A stretch of 64,000 nt of DNA from Pseudonocardia cypriaca (GTDB taxonomy: Bacteria > Actinomycetota > Actinomycetes > Mycobacteriales > Pseudonocardiaceae), in the NCBI RefSeq assembly GCF_006717045.1, contig NZ_VFPH01000002.1, forward strand, positions 2,604,001 to 2,668,000, given 5' to 3'. Shown here piece by piece: positions 1 through 7,917 of the stretch. The notes beneath the pieces were generated by a model. That model was not told the origin of the DNA, did not search any database, and worked only from the letters and a program-made list of their open reading frames with translations. Every line of letters begins with the position of its first letter. Position 1 is the first letter of the stretch. The position numbers and the translations under genes were made by a program.

Positions 1-1583
1 GCCCCGCTCACGGTGCGCTCGCGCATCTCGACGAACCGGCCGATGCCGTGCTGGGAGTGGACGACGTAGTCGCCGGGCTGCAGCGTGACGAGGTCGACGG
101 CGTTGCGCCGCCGCGACGCGAGCTTGCGGGGCTCGGCGCTCGACGCGCGGTTGCCGGTGAGGTCGGCCTCGGTGAGGAGCACGAGCCCACGCGCGGTGAA
201 GCCCTCGGTGAGCCGCCCGCACGTGACGGTGACCAGCCCCGGCTCGGGGTCGCCCACCAGCTCCTCGACGTGCTTGGCAGGCACGTCGGCCTCGCGCAGC
301 TGCTCCAGCGAGCGCTGCGCGGTGCCGTGCCCGGCGACGACGAGCACCGCCGTGCCGCCGGTGACGACGTGCGCGCGGAGGTCGACGAGCGCGCGGTCGA
401 TGTCCCCGCGGTAGCTCTCGACCTCGTGGACGGCGGGTGCGAGCACGTCCTCGCGGCCGGACACCAGCGGGCTCAAAGTCACGACCGGCCTGCCCGTGGC
501 CGACGAGTGCTCCAGCACCTCGCCGAGGTCGCGGTAGGCCGACGCGCCGACGTCGATCGGCGAGTCGCCGCCGACGCCCGCGGCGAACCAGCTCGCCTCC
601 AGGAACTCCTGGCCGGTGCGGACCAGGTCGGCGCTGCGGGTGCGGATGCGCTCCGGGTCGGCGAGCAGCACCAGCGACGCGGCCGGCAGCAGGTCGGTGA
701 GCAGTTCCAGCTCACCGGCCACCAGCGCCGGCACCAGCGACTCCATGCCCTCGCTCGGGATGCCCTGCGCGAGGTGCTCCAGGAGCTCCCGCAGCTGCGG
801 GTTGTTCTCGTGGGTGCGCGCGAGCGCGGCGGCCCGCTCGCGCACCGGCTCGGTGAGCAGCAGCTCCCGGCAGCCGGGGGCGAGCAGCTCGTCGACGGGC
901 GCCACCGAGCGCTGGTCGGCCACCGAGAACGAGCGCAGCTCGCTCACCTCGTCGCCCCAGAACTCCACGCGCACGGGATGCTCTGCGGTGGGCGGGAAGA
1001 CGTCGACGATCCCGCCGCGGACGGCGAACTCGCCGCGCGCGGTGACCATCTCCACGCGGGTGTAGGCGAGCTCGACGAGCCGGACGAGCAGCGCGTCGAA
1101 GTCGTGGGTGTCGCCGACCCGCAGCCGGACCGGGTCGAGCGTGCCGAGGCCGGGCGCGATCGGCTGGATGAGGCTGCGGGCCGCCGCGACCACCACGCGG
1201 GGCGCCGTCGCCTGGTCGGCGAGCCTGCGGAAGATCTCCAGCCGCCGCCCGACCGTGTCCGGGCGCGGGGACAGCCGCTCGTGCGGCAACGTCTCCCAGG
1301 ACGGGAGCACGGCGACTGCGTCCGGCCCGATCAGGTCGGCGGCGGCAGCACCGGTGTCCTCCGCCTCGCGATCGGTGGCGGTGACGACGAGGACGGTGCG
1401 ACCGGCACCGCCGTCGCCGTCGGCCGTGCCGAACGCCGCCGCGAGGAACGGGCGCAGCGCGGCCGGCCCCTCCACGGACAGTGCCGGCACCTCGGCGGCG
1501 CGGACGTCGCGGGCGGCGTCGACGACGGCCCGCAGATCGGGATCGGACAGAGCGGAACGGAGCAGACCGGAGAGCTTGGCCAC
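1..1583 (-). CDS. mfd: Transcription-repair coupling factor Mfd, N-terminal part (cut by window start)
   Basis: Mfd is a DNA translocase that removes RNA polymerase stalled at lesions and recruits UvrA. About 527 residues are visible, less than half of the usual ~1150-1200. They cover the UvrB-like N-terminal module (LPSWETLPHERLSPRPDTVG near residue 90) and run into the RNA polymerase-interaction region at the window edge (DYVVHSQHGIGRFVEM). The helicase motifs lie outside the window. The start is taken at a GTG (VAKLSGLLRSAL). No clear Shine-Dalgarno sequence is visible, so the exact start is moderately certain. Orthologues sit near glmU and prs in mycobacteria (Rv1020), which fits the synteny here. 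A 600-codon open frame on the other strand is an antisense shadow. Confidence 0.95.
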   Translation of the reverse strand, partial: MAKLSGLLRSALSDPDLRAVVDAARDVRAAEVPALSVEGPAALRPFLAAAFGTADGDGGAGRTVLVVTATDREAEDTGAAAADLIGPDAVAVLPSWETLPHERLSPRPDTVGRRLEIFRRLADQATAPRVVVAAARSLIQPIAPGLGTLDPVRLRVGDTHDFDALLVRLVELAYTRVEMVTARGEFAVRGGIVDVFPPTAEHPVRVEFWGDEVSELRSFSVADQRSVAPVDELLAPGCRELLLTEPVRERAAALARTHENNPQLRELLEHLAQGIPSEGMESLVPALVAGELELLTDLLPAASLVLLADPERIRTRSADLVRTGQEFLEASWFAAGVGGDSPIDVGASAYRDLGEVLEHSSATGRPVVTLSPLVSGREDVLAPAVHEVESYRGDIDRALVDLRAHVVTGGTAVLVVAGHGTAQRSLEQLREADVPAKHVEELVGDPEPGLVTVTCGRLTEGFTARGLVLLTEADLTGNRASSAEPRKLASRRRNAVDLVTLQPGDYVVHSQHGIGRFVEMRERTVSG

Positions 1584-1662
1584 GACTGGAAGACCCTCGC
1601 AAGGCAGAGAAGCGCACGCAGAGCAGACCCCTGCCCGGGAACCTCCCCCGGCCGGGGCCTGA

Positions 1663-1884
1663 CCTCCAGCCTACGCGCAGCGACGCCGGCAGGATCGATC
1701 AGCATGCAGCCCAGGCACCACGGGCGAGCCGGCTCGCGAGCTGGTGCTCTCCGCGCGATCGCTCGGACGCTGGGCGCAGGAAGGTCAGCTGAACCCCACC
1801 CTCGTCACTCCGGGCGGGCAGTACCGCTGGGAGCTCGAGGACGTCCGTGAGCAGCTGCGGCAGCTCCGCCAGCAATCGGATTGA
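1663..1884 (+). pseudogene. Broken copy 1 of a BldC/MerR-like mini-HTH gene
   Basis: The frame from 1726 to the TGA at 1882-1884 encodes a near-identical copy of the intact gene at 2203-2391: RSLGRWAQEG, PTLVTPGGQYRWELEDV and REQLRQLR are shared. No ATG or GTG lies between the upstream in-frame stop (1660-1662) and the homologous region, and the residues matching the other copy's first seven codons are replaced by unrelated sequence. The first usable start is a GTG at 1744, inside the helix-turn-helix, so a full DNA-binding domain could not be made. I read this as a degenerated duplicate that has lost its promoter-proximal end. Confidence 0.7.
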
Positions 1885-1888
1885 CCCG

Positions 1889-2113
1889 GTGGCGGACCGG
1901 GCAGAACATGCCGCCGTGGGCCGTCCCGACGATCAGCCGCTTCTCACCACGGCGGAGCTGGCGCGGCGGCTCAACGTCACATCGGGCACCGTGCAGCGGT
2001 GGGTCAGAACCGGCAGGATCCGGCCGACCCTCGTGACTCCGGGCAACCAGTTCCGGTTCAACCTGGACGACGTCCTGGAGCAGCTGAGTCAGCCGCGGAA
2101 ACGACCGGACTAA
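1889..2113 (+). CDS. Small MerR/BldC-like helix-turn-helix protein, copy 2
   Basis: A 74-residue protein from a GTG start 4 bases after the stop of copy 1. It carries a single HTH_17/excisionase-type domain: LLTTAELARRLNV (first helices), SGTVQRWVRTGRI (recognition helix), then the wing TLVTPGNQFRF and a C-terminal helix. The fold and length resemble BldC, the minimal MerR-like regulator of actinobacteria that lacks an effector domain. An N-terminal extension of about 16 residues is not shared with the other copies. The bases after the stop of the preceding copy (TGACCCGGTGGC) recur exactly at the start of copy 4, suggesting that pairs were duplicated together. Its target is unknown. Confidence 0.72.
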   Translation: MADRAEHAAVGRPDDQPLLTTAELARRLNVTSGTVQRWVRTGRIRPTLVTPGNQFRFNLDDVLEQLSQPRKRPD

Positions 2114-2202
2114 ACACCGGTGCCGAGCCCGGCCGCAAGCCAAAGGTGCTATTCCCTGCCATTCGGCTGATCAGGACGGACGGGCAGACGTACGGTCCAG
2201 GC

Positions 2203-2391
2203 ATGACGGCGGATCGGCTCCTGACCACGGGCGAGCTGGCTCGCGAGCTGGGGCTCTCCGCGCGTTCGCTTGCACGCTGGGCCCAGGAAGGTCAGCTCAA
2301 ACCCACCCTCGTCACACCCGGCGGGCAGTACCGCTGGGAGCTCGAGGACGTTCGGGAGCAGTTGCGGCAGCTCCGCAGGCGTTCGGACTGA
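2203..2391 (+). CDS. Small MerR/BldC-like helix-turn-helix protein, copy 3
   Basis: A 62-residue protein consisting of one MerR-like winged HTH: MTADRLLTTGELARELGLS, then RSLARWAQEGQLKPTL, the wing TPGGQYRW, and a charged C-terminal helix ending RRRSD. The ATG directly precedes the domain and matches the length of BldC-type proteins. It has no effector-binding or dimerisation domain beyond the short last helix. It is almost identical to broken copy 1 and is followed after 4 bases by copy 4, so these two are probably co-translated. A role in transcriptional regulation or DNA architecture is inferred from the fold. Confidence 0.75.
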   Translation: MTADRLLTTGELARELGLSARSLARWAQEGQLKPTLVTPGGQYRWELEDVREQLRQLRRRSD

Positions 2392-2395
2392 CCCG

Positions 2396-2593
2396 GTGGC
2401 AGACCTGCTGACGACCACCCAGGCGGCACGGGAGCTCGGGGTGTCGGCACGTTCCCTGGCGAGGTGGGCCCAGGAGGGCAGGCTCAGACCGGCTCTGATC
2501 ACCCCTGGCGGGGACAAGCGATCAGGCCGGTACCTGTGGGACCTCGAGGACCTCCGCGATCAGCTGCTCAAGCTCCGGACTCGCCCCGAGTAG
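2396..2593 (+). CDS. Small MerR/BldC-like helix-turn-helix protein, copy 4
   Basis: A 65-residue protein from a GTG start (VADLLTTTQAARELGVSA), 4 bases after the stop of copy 3. It has the same HTH core RSLARWAQEGRLRP and a wing enlarged by a four-residue insertion (TPGGDKRSGRYLWDLED) compared with its neighbours, which could change DNA contacts. The last helix ends KLRTRPE. The arrangement as a translationally coupled pair with copy 3 suggests the two are made together. It lies 46 bases upstream of the methyltransferase gene and could be read with it. Confidence 0.74.
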   Translation: MADLLTTTQAARELGVSARSLARWAQEGRLRPALITPGGDKRSGRYLWDLEDLRDQLLKLRTRPE

Positions 2594-2639
2594 CTCCGCC
2601 GGGTGGACCGCGGGCCACTCCGTCAGGACGATCGACACC

Positions 2640-3431
2640 ATGACCGACCTGTCGAAGCTGCCCGGGGTCGACCCCGAAGTGCCCAACGCCGCCCGGATGT
2701 ACGACTACTACCTGGGCGGGTCGCACAACTTCGCGGCCGACCGCGCCGCTGCGGAGCGGGTCAAGTCGGCGATGCCGTTCGCGGTCGACGTGGCCCGCGC
2801 CAACCGGTTCTTCATGATCCGAGCGGTCCGGTTCTGCGTCCAGGAAGGCATCGACCAGTTCCTCGACCTCGGCTCCGGGATCCCGACCGTCGGGAACGTC
2901 CACGAAGTCGCGCTGGGTATCAATCCACAGGCGCGGGTGGCATATGTGGACAACGAGCCGGTCACCGTCGCCTCCGCGGCAGCCCTGCTCGAGGGCGAGC
3001 CGCGGGTCACGATCACGATGGCCGACATCCGCGATGTCGACGCGGTCTTCGCCGCGCCCGGCGTCCGCGACCTGCTCGACCTCACCCGCCCGGTCGCCCT
3101 GCTCATGGTCGCCGTGCTGCCGTTCATCCCGGACGAGGACGACCCGGCCGGACTCGCCGAGCGCTACCGAAGTCGGCTCGCCCCCGGCAGCTTCCAGGTG
3201 CTCTCGCACGGCTCCGCGGATCAGGACTCGTCCGGGACGGCCGCGGCCGCCGAGGTGTACCGGAGGACGGCGAACCCCGTCAAAGCCCGTACCCGCTCCG
3301 AGATCGCCGAGATGCTCCGCGGCACCGAACTCGTCGAGCCGGGCCTCGTGGACGCCACGGAGTGGCGCCCGGAGGACACCACCGGGGGCCAGCACCGCAT
3401 GATGCTGGCGGCCGTGGGCCGCATCCGCTGA
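2640..3431 (+). CDS. SAM-dependent methyltransferase, PF04672 (Methyltransf_19) family
   Basis: 263 residues, the usual length for this actinobacterium-specific family. The diagnostic N-terminal MYDYYLGGSHNFAADR is at residues 20-35. The SAM-binding loop is FLDLGSGIPT at 74-83, followed by VAYVDNEP (motif II) and the VALLMVAVLPFIPDEDDP segment typical of the family. The substrate is unknown; members often occur in several copies in Streptomyces and Pseudonocardia, commonly beside small HTH genes, as here. The ATG is supported by the family's conserved N-terminus. It is followed by the inverted repeat at 3457-3528. Confidence 0.9.
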   Translation: MTDLSKLPGVDPEVPNAARMYDYYLGGSHNFAADRAAAERVKSAMPFAVDVARANRFFMIRAVRFCVQEGIDQFLDLGSGIPTVGNVHEVALGINPQARVAYVDNEPVTVASAAALLEGEPRVTITMADIRDVDAVFAAPGVRDLLDLTRPVALLMVAVLPFIPDEDDPAGLAERYRSRLAPGSFQVLSHGSADQDSSGTAAAAEVYRRTANPVKARTRSEIAEMLRGTELVEPGLVDATEWRPEDTTGGQHRMMLAAVGRIR

Positions 3432-3456
3432 CCACCGGCCCGGCGTCCCATCGATC

Positions 3457-3528
3457 GACTTCACACATCCAGCCCGGACTTCACACAGGGCGGGCCTTGT
3501 GTGAAGTCGGGGCAGGGTGTGTGAAGTC
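3457..3528. repeat. Facing double-arm repeat, core GACTTCACACA at 20-bp spacing
   Basis: GACTTCACACA occurs at 3457 and 3477, and its exact complement TGTGTGAAGTC at 3498 and 3518, so two 20-bp-spaced units face two mirrored ones. The inner pair forms a hairpin, and the whole 72-bp block can fold as a long imperfect stem. It fills the gap between two same-direction genes and could act as a terminator or a protein-binding array. Its design resembles the 22-bp arrays elsewhere in the window but the core sequence differs. Confidence 0.75.
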
Positions 3529-3563
3529 CGTGACGGCGGGCGTGGCGCGCCTACGATCGCCCG

Positions 3564-4508
3564 ATGAGGTTCGGGATCGGGATCCCCCAGTTCTTCTCCG
3601 ACCACGAGTTCGACCCGGAGGCGTTCCGCCGGTTCCTGCGTCGCGCAGAGGACCTCGGCTTCGAGAGCGGCTGGACCCAGGAGCAGGTGCTGGGGGCGTC
3701 GTCCCAGCTGTCCCCGCTCGAGACCATGACGTACGCCGCGGCGTGCACCGAGCGCCTGCGCGTGGGCTGCGCGGTGTTCGTGACCACGCTGCACAGCCCG
3801 GTCCACCTCGCCAACAGCCTGGCCACGCTCGACCAGCTGAGCGGCGGACGGCTCGACGTCGGCGTGGGCAGCGGCGGACCGCGCGGAGGGATCTTCCCCG
3901 CGTTCGGCGTCGACCGCGAGCGGTACATCGCCCGCTTCACCGAGGGCGTCGAACTGATGAAGGCACTGTGGACGGAAGATCCCGTGACCTTCACCGGCGA
4001 GTTCTGGCAGGTGGAGAACGGCGGGATGCACCCGAAGCCGTTCCAGGAGCCGCACCCGCCGATCTGGATGGGCGGCGGCGCCGAGGCGGCCCTGCGCCGC
4101 GCGGTCCGGCTCGGCACGGGCTTCTTCGGGGCGGGTTCGTCCCCGACGTCGCGGTTCGCCGAGCAGGTCACCACGGTGCGGCGGCTGCTGGCCGAGAGCG
4201 ACCGGGACCCCGCGACGTTCCCGATCGCCAAGCGGATCTACACCCTCGTCGACGACGACGCGGATCGCGCCCGCACCCGCATGAACGCCGCGCTGGAGTC
4301 GATCTACGGCGCCCGGGTCGAGGCCATCGAGTCCGCCGCGGTCGCCGGAACCCCCGCGGACTGCGCCCGGGCGGCGCAGGAAGTGATCGACGCGGGCGCA
4401 GAGCTCGTCCTGTTCACCCAGATCGGCGATCCCGAGGAGCAGATGGAACGCCTCGCGGCCGAGGTGATCCCCCAGCTCGTTCCGACGAACGGTCCGTTCG
4501 TCGGATAG
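3564..4508 (+). CDS. LLM-class flavin-dependent oxidoreductase (bacterial luciferase-like)
   Basis: 314 residues with the luciferase-like TIM-barrel pattern: MRFGIGIPQFFSD at the N-terminus, SPLETMTYAAACTERLRVG, LDQLSGGRLDVGVGSGG (flavin-phosphate region) and HPPIWMGGG. Actinobacterial members usually bind F420 or FMN; the cofactor cannot be decided from sequence alone. The substrate is unknown. The last residues, PTNGPFVG, and the TAG stop are supplied by the 55-bp repeat at 4481-4535, so the native C-terminus was probably replaced or extended when the repeat inserted. It converges on the tricorn gene. Confidence 0.9.
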   Translation: MRFGIGIPQFFSDHEFDPEAFRRFLRRAEDLGFESGWTQEQVLGASSQLSPLETMTYAAACTERLRVGCAVFVTTLHSPVHLANSLATLDQLSGGRLDVGVGSGGPRGGIFPAFGVDRERYIARFTEGVELMKALWTEDPVTFTGEFWQVENGGMHPKPFQEPHPPIWMGGGAEAALRRAVRLGTGFFGAGSSPTSRFAEQVTTVRRLLAESDRDPATFPIAKRIYTLVDDDADRARTRMNAALESIYGARVEAIESAAVAGTPADCARAAQEVIDAGAELVLFTQIGDPEEQMERLAAEVIPQLVPTNGPFVG

Positions 4509-4535
4509 GTTCCGACCAACGGACCGTTCGTCGGT
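4481..4535 (+). repeat. 55-bp double palindrome (copy A1)
   Basis: Two 25-bp palindromes, 4481-4505 (TCCGACGAACGG around a central base and its complement) and 4511-4535, are joined by TAGGT. Each forms a stable hairpin. The same 25+5+25 layout, with the linker as ACCTA in reverse orientation, recurs at 42326 and 53232. This copy spans the end of one coding sequence and touches the stop of the converging one. Confidence 0.9.
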
Positions 4536-7500
4536 CAGGGCCTCGGCGGGAGCTCAGGTCGGCGCCGGGACGGGCGGGTGGCCGGGTCGGGCGGGCGCAC
4601 TGCCGGGCGCTCCTCCAGCGCGGCCAGGGCGATGTCGACCGCGCGCTCCAGCTGCGGGTCGCGGTCCGCCACCCAGTCCTGCGGGCGCACGACCACCTCG
4701 ACGTCCGGGTCGACGCCGTAGTTCTCGACCGCCCAGCCGGAGTCGTCGAACCAGGTGGCGTAGCGCGGCTGCGTGACGCCGGTGCCGTCGACGAGGCGGT
4801 AGCGGCTGTCGATGCCGATCACGCCACCCCAGGTGCGCACCCCGACGACCGGGCCGATCCCGAGACGCTTGATCGCCGCGGTGACGATGTCGCCGTCGGA
4901 GCCCGCGAGTTCGTCGGCGAGCGCGACCACCGGGCCGCGCGGGGCGTCCTCCGGATACGTCGTGGCCTGGCGGTGCCGCGCAGCGTCCCAGCCGATCACC
5001 TTGCGGGCCAGCTTCTCGATCACGAGCTGCGAGGTGTGGCCGCCGCCGTTGCCCCGCACGTCCAGGATCAGCCCGTCCCGCGAGGTCTCCCGGGACAGGT
5101 CGCGGTGCAGCTGCGCCCAGCCCTGCGCCGCCATGTCCGGGACGTGCAGGTACCCCAGCCTGCCCTCGGAGCGGTCGGCGACGAATGCGCGGCGGCCCGC
5201 CACCCAGTCCTGGTAGCGCAGCGCCGCCTCGGAGTCGAGCGGCTTGACGACCACCCGTCGCACGGCACCGGCGTCGGGGCGGTCCGGCCCGGAGCGCACG
5301 GTCAGCTCCACGAGCGTGTCGGCCCCCGAGAGCAGCAGCGGAGCGGGCCCGTGTCCGGGGTCGACGGGTCGGCCGCCGACCTCGAGGATCACGTCGCCCG
5401 CCCGCACGTCGACGCCCGACCCGGACAGCGGGCTGCGCGCGGCGGGTGCCGAGGTCTCCGGCGGCAGCACCCGCACCACGCGCCAGCCCTCGCCGTCGGG
5501 GGCGGGTTCGAGGTTAGCGCCGAGCAGGCCCGGCCGCCCGCCAGAGTCCCCCGCCTTGCCGGCCTGGACGTACGCGTGCGACGTGCCGAGCTCGCCGTGC
5601 ACCTCCCAGAGCAGGTCGACGAGGTCGTCGTGGCTGCCGACGGCGTCGACGAGCGGGCGGTAGCGGGCGAGCTCGGCGTCCCAGTCGACGCCTGCCATGT
5701 CCGCCACCCAGAAGTGGTCGCGCATCAGCCGGCCGGCCTCGTCGAACATCTGGCGCCACTCGGCGGTCGGGTCCACGGTGACGACGACCCGGCTCGTGTC
5801 GATCTCGAACTCGTCGGCGTCGCCGGACGACGGTGTGTCCGAGCCGGAGCGGTCGGTGCGCAGCACCCGCAACGTCCGGCCGTCGCGCACGACGATCCTG
5901 GTGCCGTCGCCGCTCACGGCGAACGCGCTCACCGGGTCGGCGATGACGTCGAGCTTGCGGCGCACCAGGTCGAAGCGCTCCAGCACCGGCCGCTCTGCGC
6001 GGTCGTCGGTGTCGGCGAGCGCGTCCCCGAGCACTCCCGAGACGGGGATGCGGTACCAGAGCAGGCAGTCCTTCCCCGCCTGCATCCCGCTGTAGCGGGC
6101 GGCGGGGACCGGAACCGGCACGACGCGGGCGGTGAGCCCCTCGACGTCGACGACCACCTCCGGCGGGGCGTCGCCGTCCTTCTCCTTCTCCTTGCCCTTC
6201 TCCTCCTCCTTCGGCTCCTCGGTTGCGGGCAGGTCGGCCTCGCCCGCCTCGCCGGGCGTGACCGGTCGTCCGTCCGGGCTCGCCCCGAACGGCGACGGTG
6301 TCCGGGCCGCCAGGGGCACCAGGAACGGGCGCCAGGACGCGGGGAACGTGAGGTCGAAGGCGTGCTCGTCGTAGATCGGGTCAAAGCTGCGCCGGGACAG
6401 GAAGGCCAGGTACTTGCCGTCGGAGGTGAAGACCGGGTCCGTGTCGGCGAACCGCGGCTCGGTGACGGCCACGAGCGTGTCGTCGGCCAGCCGGGCCATC
6501 ATGATCCGCGAGAGGCCCGCCTCCGCGGGGTCGCTGTAGGCGAGCCACGCGCTGTCGGGCGACCACGCGAGGTCGGCCAGCTCCCGGTCGGCACCCTGCG
6601 CGAGCTGCCGCAACGTGCCGGCGGCCACGTCGAGCACGAGGAGCCTGCCGTCGTGCGTGGCCAGCGCGACCGCCGACGCGTCCGGGGCGGGCGCCAGCTC
6701 CAGCACGCGGCCCACCTCGCCTGCGCCGAACCGCCGCGGCGGCTCGGTCCCGTCGGCCCGCTCGTCGAGCGGGGCGATGCAGATCGCGTCCTCGCCCTCC
6801 GCGTCGTCGACCCACACGGCCCGGTCCGTGCCGAGCGGCCGCGCCAGCCGGGCCCGCACGCCGGGTTCGGCGAGCAGCGTGCGCGCCGGGCCGTCCCGGT
6901 GGGTGAGCCGGTGCACGGTGCCGCGGACCAGCGTGATGCTCGTGCGCCCGGTCTTGTCCGGCGCCGCCCAGGTGAGCTCCCGCGCCGCCGACACCCGGTA
7001 CGGCTCCCGGTTCGTCCGGGGTCCGCCGAGGCGCACCTCCAGCCGCCGCGGTTCGGCGTCGAGCGAGTCGAGGATCCACAGCTCGCCCGCGGACTCGTAG
7101 ACCACCCGCTGCCCGTCGCTGCTCGCGTGCCGGGCGTAGAACGCGGGCGCGCCGGGGCCGCCGTGGTCGGTGTGCCGGCGCAGCCCCGTGCCGTCGGCGG
7201 CGAGCGAGTACAGGTTGCCCCAGCCCTCGTGGTCGGACAGGAACGCGATCCGCGATCCCACGTGCATCGGCGAGCCGAGCTGCCCGCCGACGTCGGCCGC
7301 GAGCCGCTCGAACTCGCCGTCCCCTGAGCGGTCCCACCAGAGCTTGCCCGCCGTGCCGCCGCGGTAGCGCTTCCACCAGGCCGGTTCGCGGACCATGAGC
7401 GTGCTGGCGACGACGGTGGGACCGCCGACCGCGAGTGCCACGTCCGACACCGGCCCGTAGGGCAACCTGCGCGGTGTCCCGCCCTCGAGCGGCACCGCGT

Positions 7501-7849
7501 AGGCCCAGGTGCGCCGCGAGGACGCCTGCCCGGCGGCGCTCAGGGCGAGCACGTCGCCGTCCGGCGTCCAGCCAATCGACTCGGCCCGCGGGTCGCCCCA
7601 GTACGTCAACCGGCGCGCACCGCCCCCGTCGACGTCGCTCACGTAGACCTCGGCCGCGCCGTTCTTCCACGACGTCCAGGCCACCAGCGTGCCGTCCGGC
7701 GACAGCCGCGGGTGGGCGACCGGCACGTCGTCGGCCGTGAGCCGGTACGCGCGACCGCCGGACAGCGGGGCGGTCCAGACGTCGTCCTCGGCGGTGAACA
7801 CCAGCGTGTCGCCGCGCAGGTGGGGGAAGCGCAGGTAGCTCGGGGGCAT
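4535..7849 (-). CDS. Tricorn-type S41 serine protease
   Basis: 1104 residues, close to archaeal tricorn (~1070). Tricorn trims peptides downstream of the proteasome, which fits actinobacteria that carry proteasomes. Domains in order: N-terminal beta-propellers with WD-like blades (RFPHLRGDTLVFTAEDDVW; LSPDGTLVAWTS), an acidic and lysine-rich loop near residue 555 (EEPKEEEKGKEKEKDG), a core domain with the probable catalytic His in GTSHAYV, a PDZ domain (RAGDVILEVGGRPV), and the C-terminal protease with nucleophile Ser in ELAGSDGDIV and the late Glu in VENYGVDPD. The start is placed at MPPSYLRFP; upstream in-frame residues look non-coding. No signal peptide is seen, so it is cytoplasmic. Confidence 0.93.
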   Translation of the reverse strand: MPPSYLRFPHLRGDTLVFTAEDDVWTAPLSGGRAYRLTADDVPVAHPRLSPDGTLVAWTSWKNGAAEVYVSDVDGGGARRLTYWGDPRAESIGWTPDGDVLALSAAGQASSRRTWAYAVPLEGGTPRRLPYGPVSDVALAVGGPTVVASTLMVREPAWWKRYRGGTAGKLWWDRSGDGEFERLAADVGGQLGSPMHVGSRIAFLSDHEGWGNLYSLAADGTGLRRHTDHGGPGAPAFYARHASSDGQRVVYESAGELWILDSLDAEPRRLEVRLGGPRTNREPYRVSAARELTWAAPDKTGRTSITLVRGTVHRLTHRDGPARTLLAEPGVRARLARPLGTDRAVWVDDAEGEDAICIAPLDERADGTEPPRRFGAGEVGRVLELAPAPDASAVALATHDGRLLVLDVAAGTLRQLAQGADRELADLAWSPDSAWLAYSDPAEAGLSRIMMARLADDTLVAVTEPRFADTDPVFTSDGKYLAFLSRRSFDPIYDEHAFDLTFPASWRPFLVPLAARTPSPFGASPDGRPVTPGEAGEADLPATEEPKEEEKGKEKEKDGDAPPEVVVDVEGLTARVVPVPVPAARYSGMQAGKDCLLWYRIPVSGVLGDALADTDDRAERPVLERFDLVRRKLDVIADPVSAFAVSGDGTRIVVRDGRTLRVLRTDRSGSDTPSSGDADEFEIDTSRVVVTVDPTAEWRQMFDEAGRLMRDHFWVADMAGVDWDAELARYRPLVDAVGSHDDLVDLLWEVHGELGTSHAYVQAGKAGDSGGRPGLLGANLEPAPDGEGWRVVRVLPPETSAPAARSPLSGSGVDVRAGDVILEVGGRPVDPGHGPAPLLLSGADTLVELTVRSGPDRPDAGAVRRVVVKPLDSEAALRYQDWVAGRRAFVADRSEGRLGYLHVPDMAAQGWAQLHRDLSRETSRDGLILDVRGNGGGHTSQLVIEKLARKVIGWDAARHRQATTYPEDAPRGPVVALADELAGSDGDIVTAAIKRLGIGPVVGVRTWGGVIGIDSRYRLVDGTGVTQPRYATWFDDSGWAVENYGVDPDVEVVVRPQDWVADRDPQLERAVDIALAALEERPAVRPPDPATRPSRRRPELPPRP

Positions 7850-7917
7850 GAGCTCGACCGTATCGAGGGGTGCCCCGCCTACGGCACGTTCACCCGGGCG
7901 GCGGCAGGATGGCCGGC

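Larger units (their letters stand above)
1726..2593 (+). repeat. Tandem array of four mini-HTH genes
   Basis: Four copies of the same ~190-bp coding unit lie head to tail. Copies 1 and 3 are closest to each other. The 12-base junction TGACCCGGTGGC joins copy 1 to 2 and also copy 3 to 4, whereas copies 2 and 3 are separated by about 89 bases of unrelated sequence. This fits an ancestral two-gene unit duplicated once, followed by decay of copy 1 and divergence of copy 2. Confidence 0.75.

Noticed and set aside
48..1850. A 600-codon open frame on the plus strand opposite mfd
   Set aside because: It is the antisense shadow of mfd in GC-rich DNA, with low-complexity Arg/Gly/Val composition and no family motif.
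2603..7327. A very long plus-strand frame over the methyltransferase, oxidoreductase and tricorn genes
   Set aside because: It crosses three well-supported genes in other frames or strands, and its product looks like a composition artefact.
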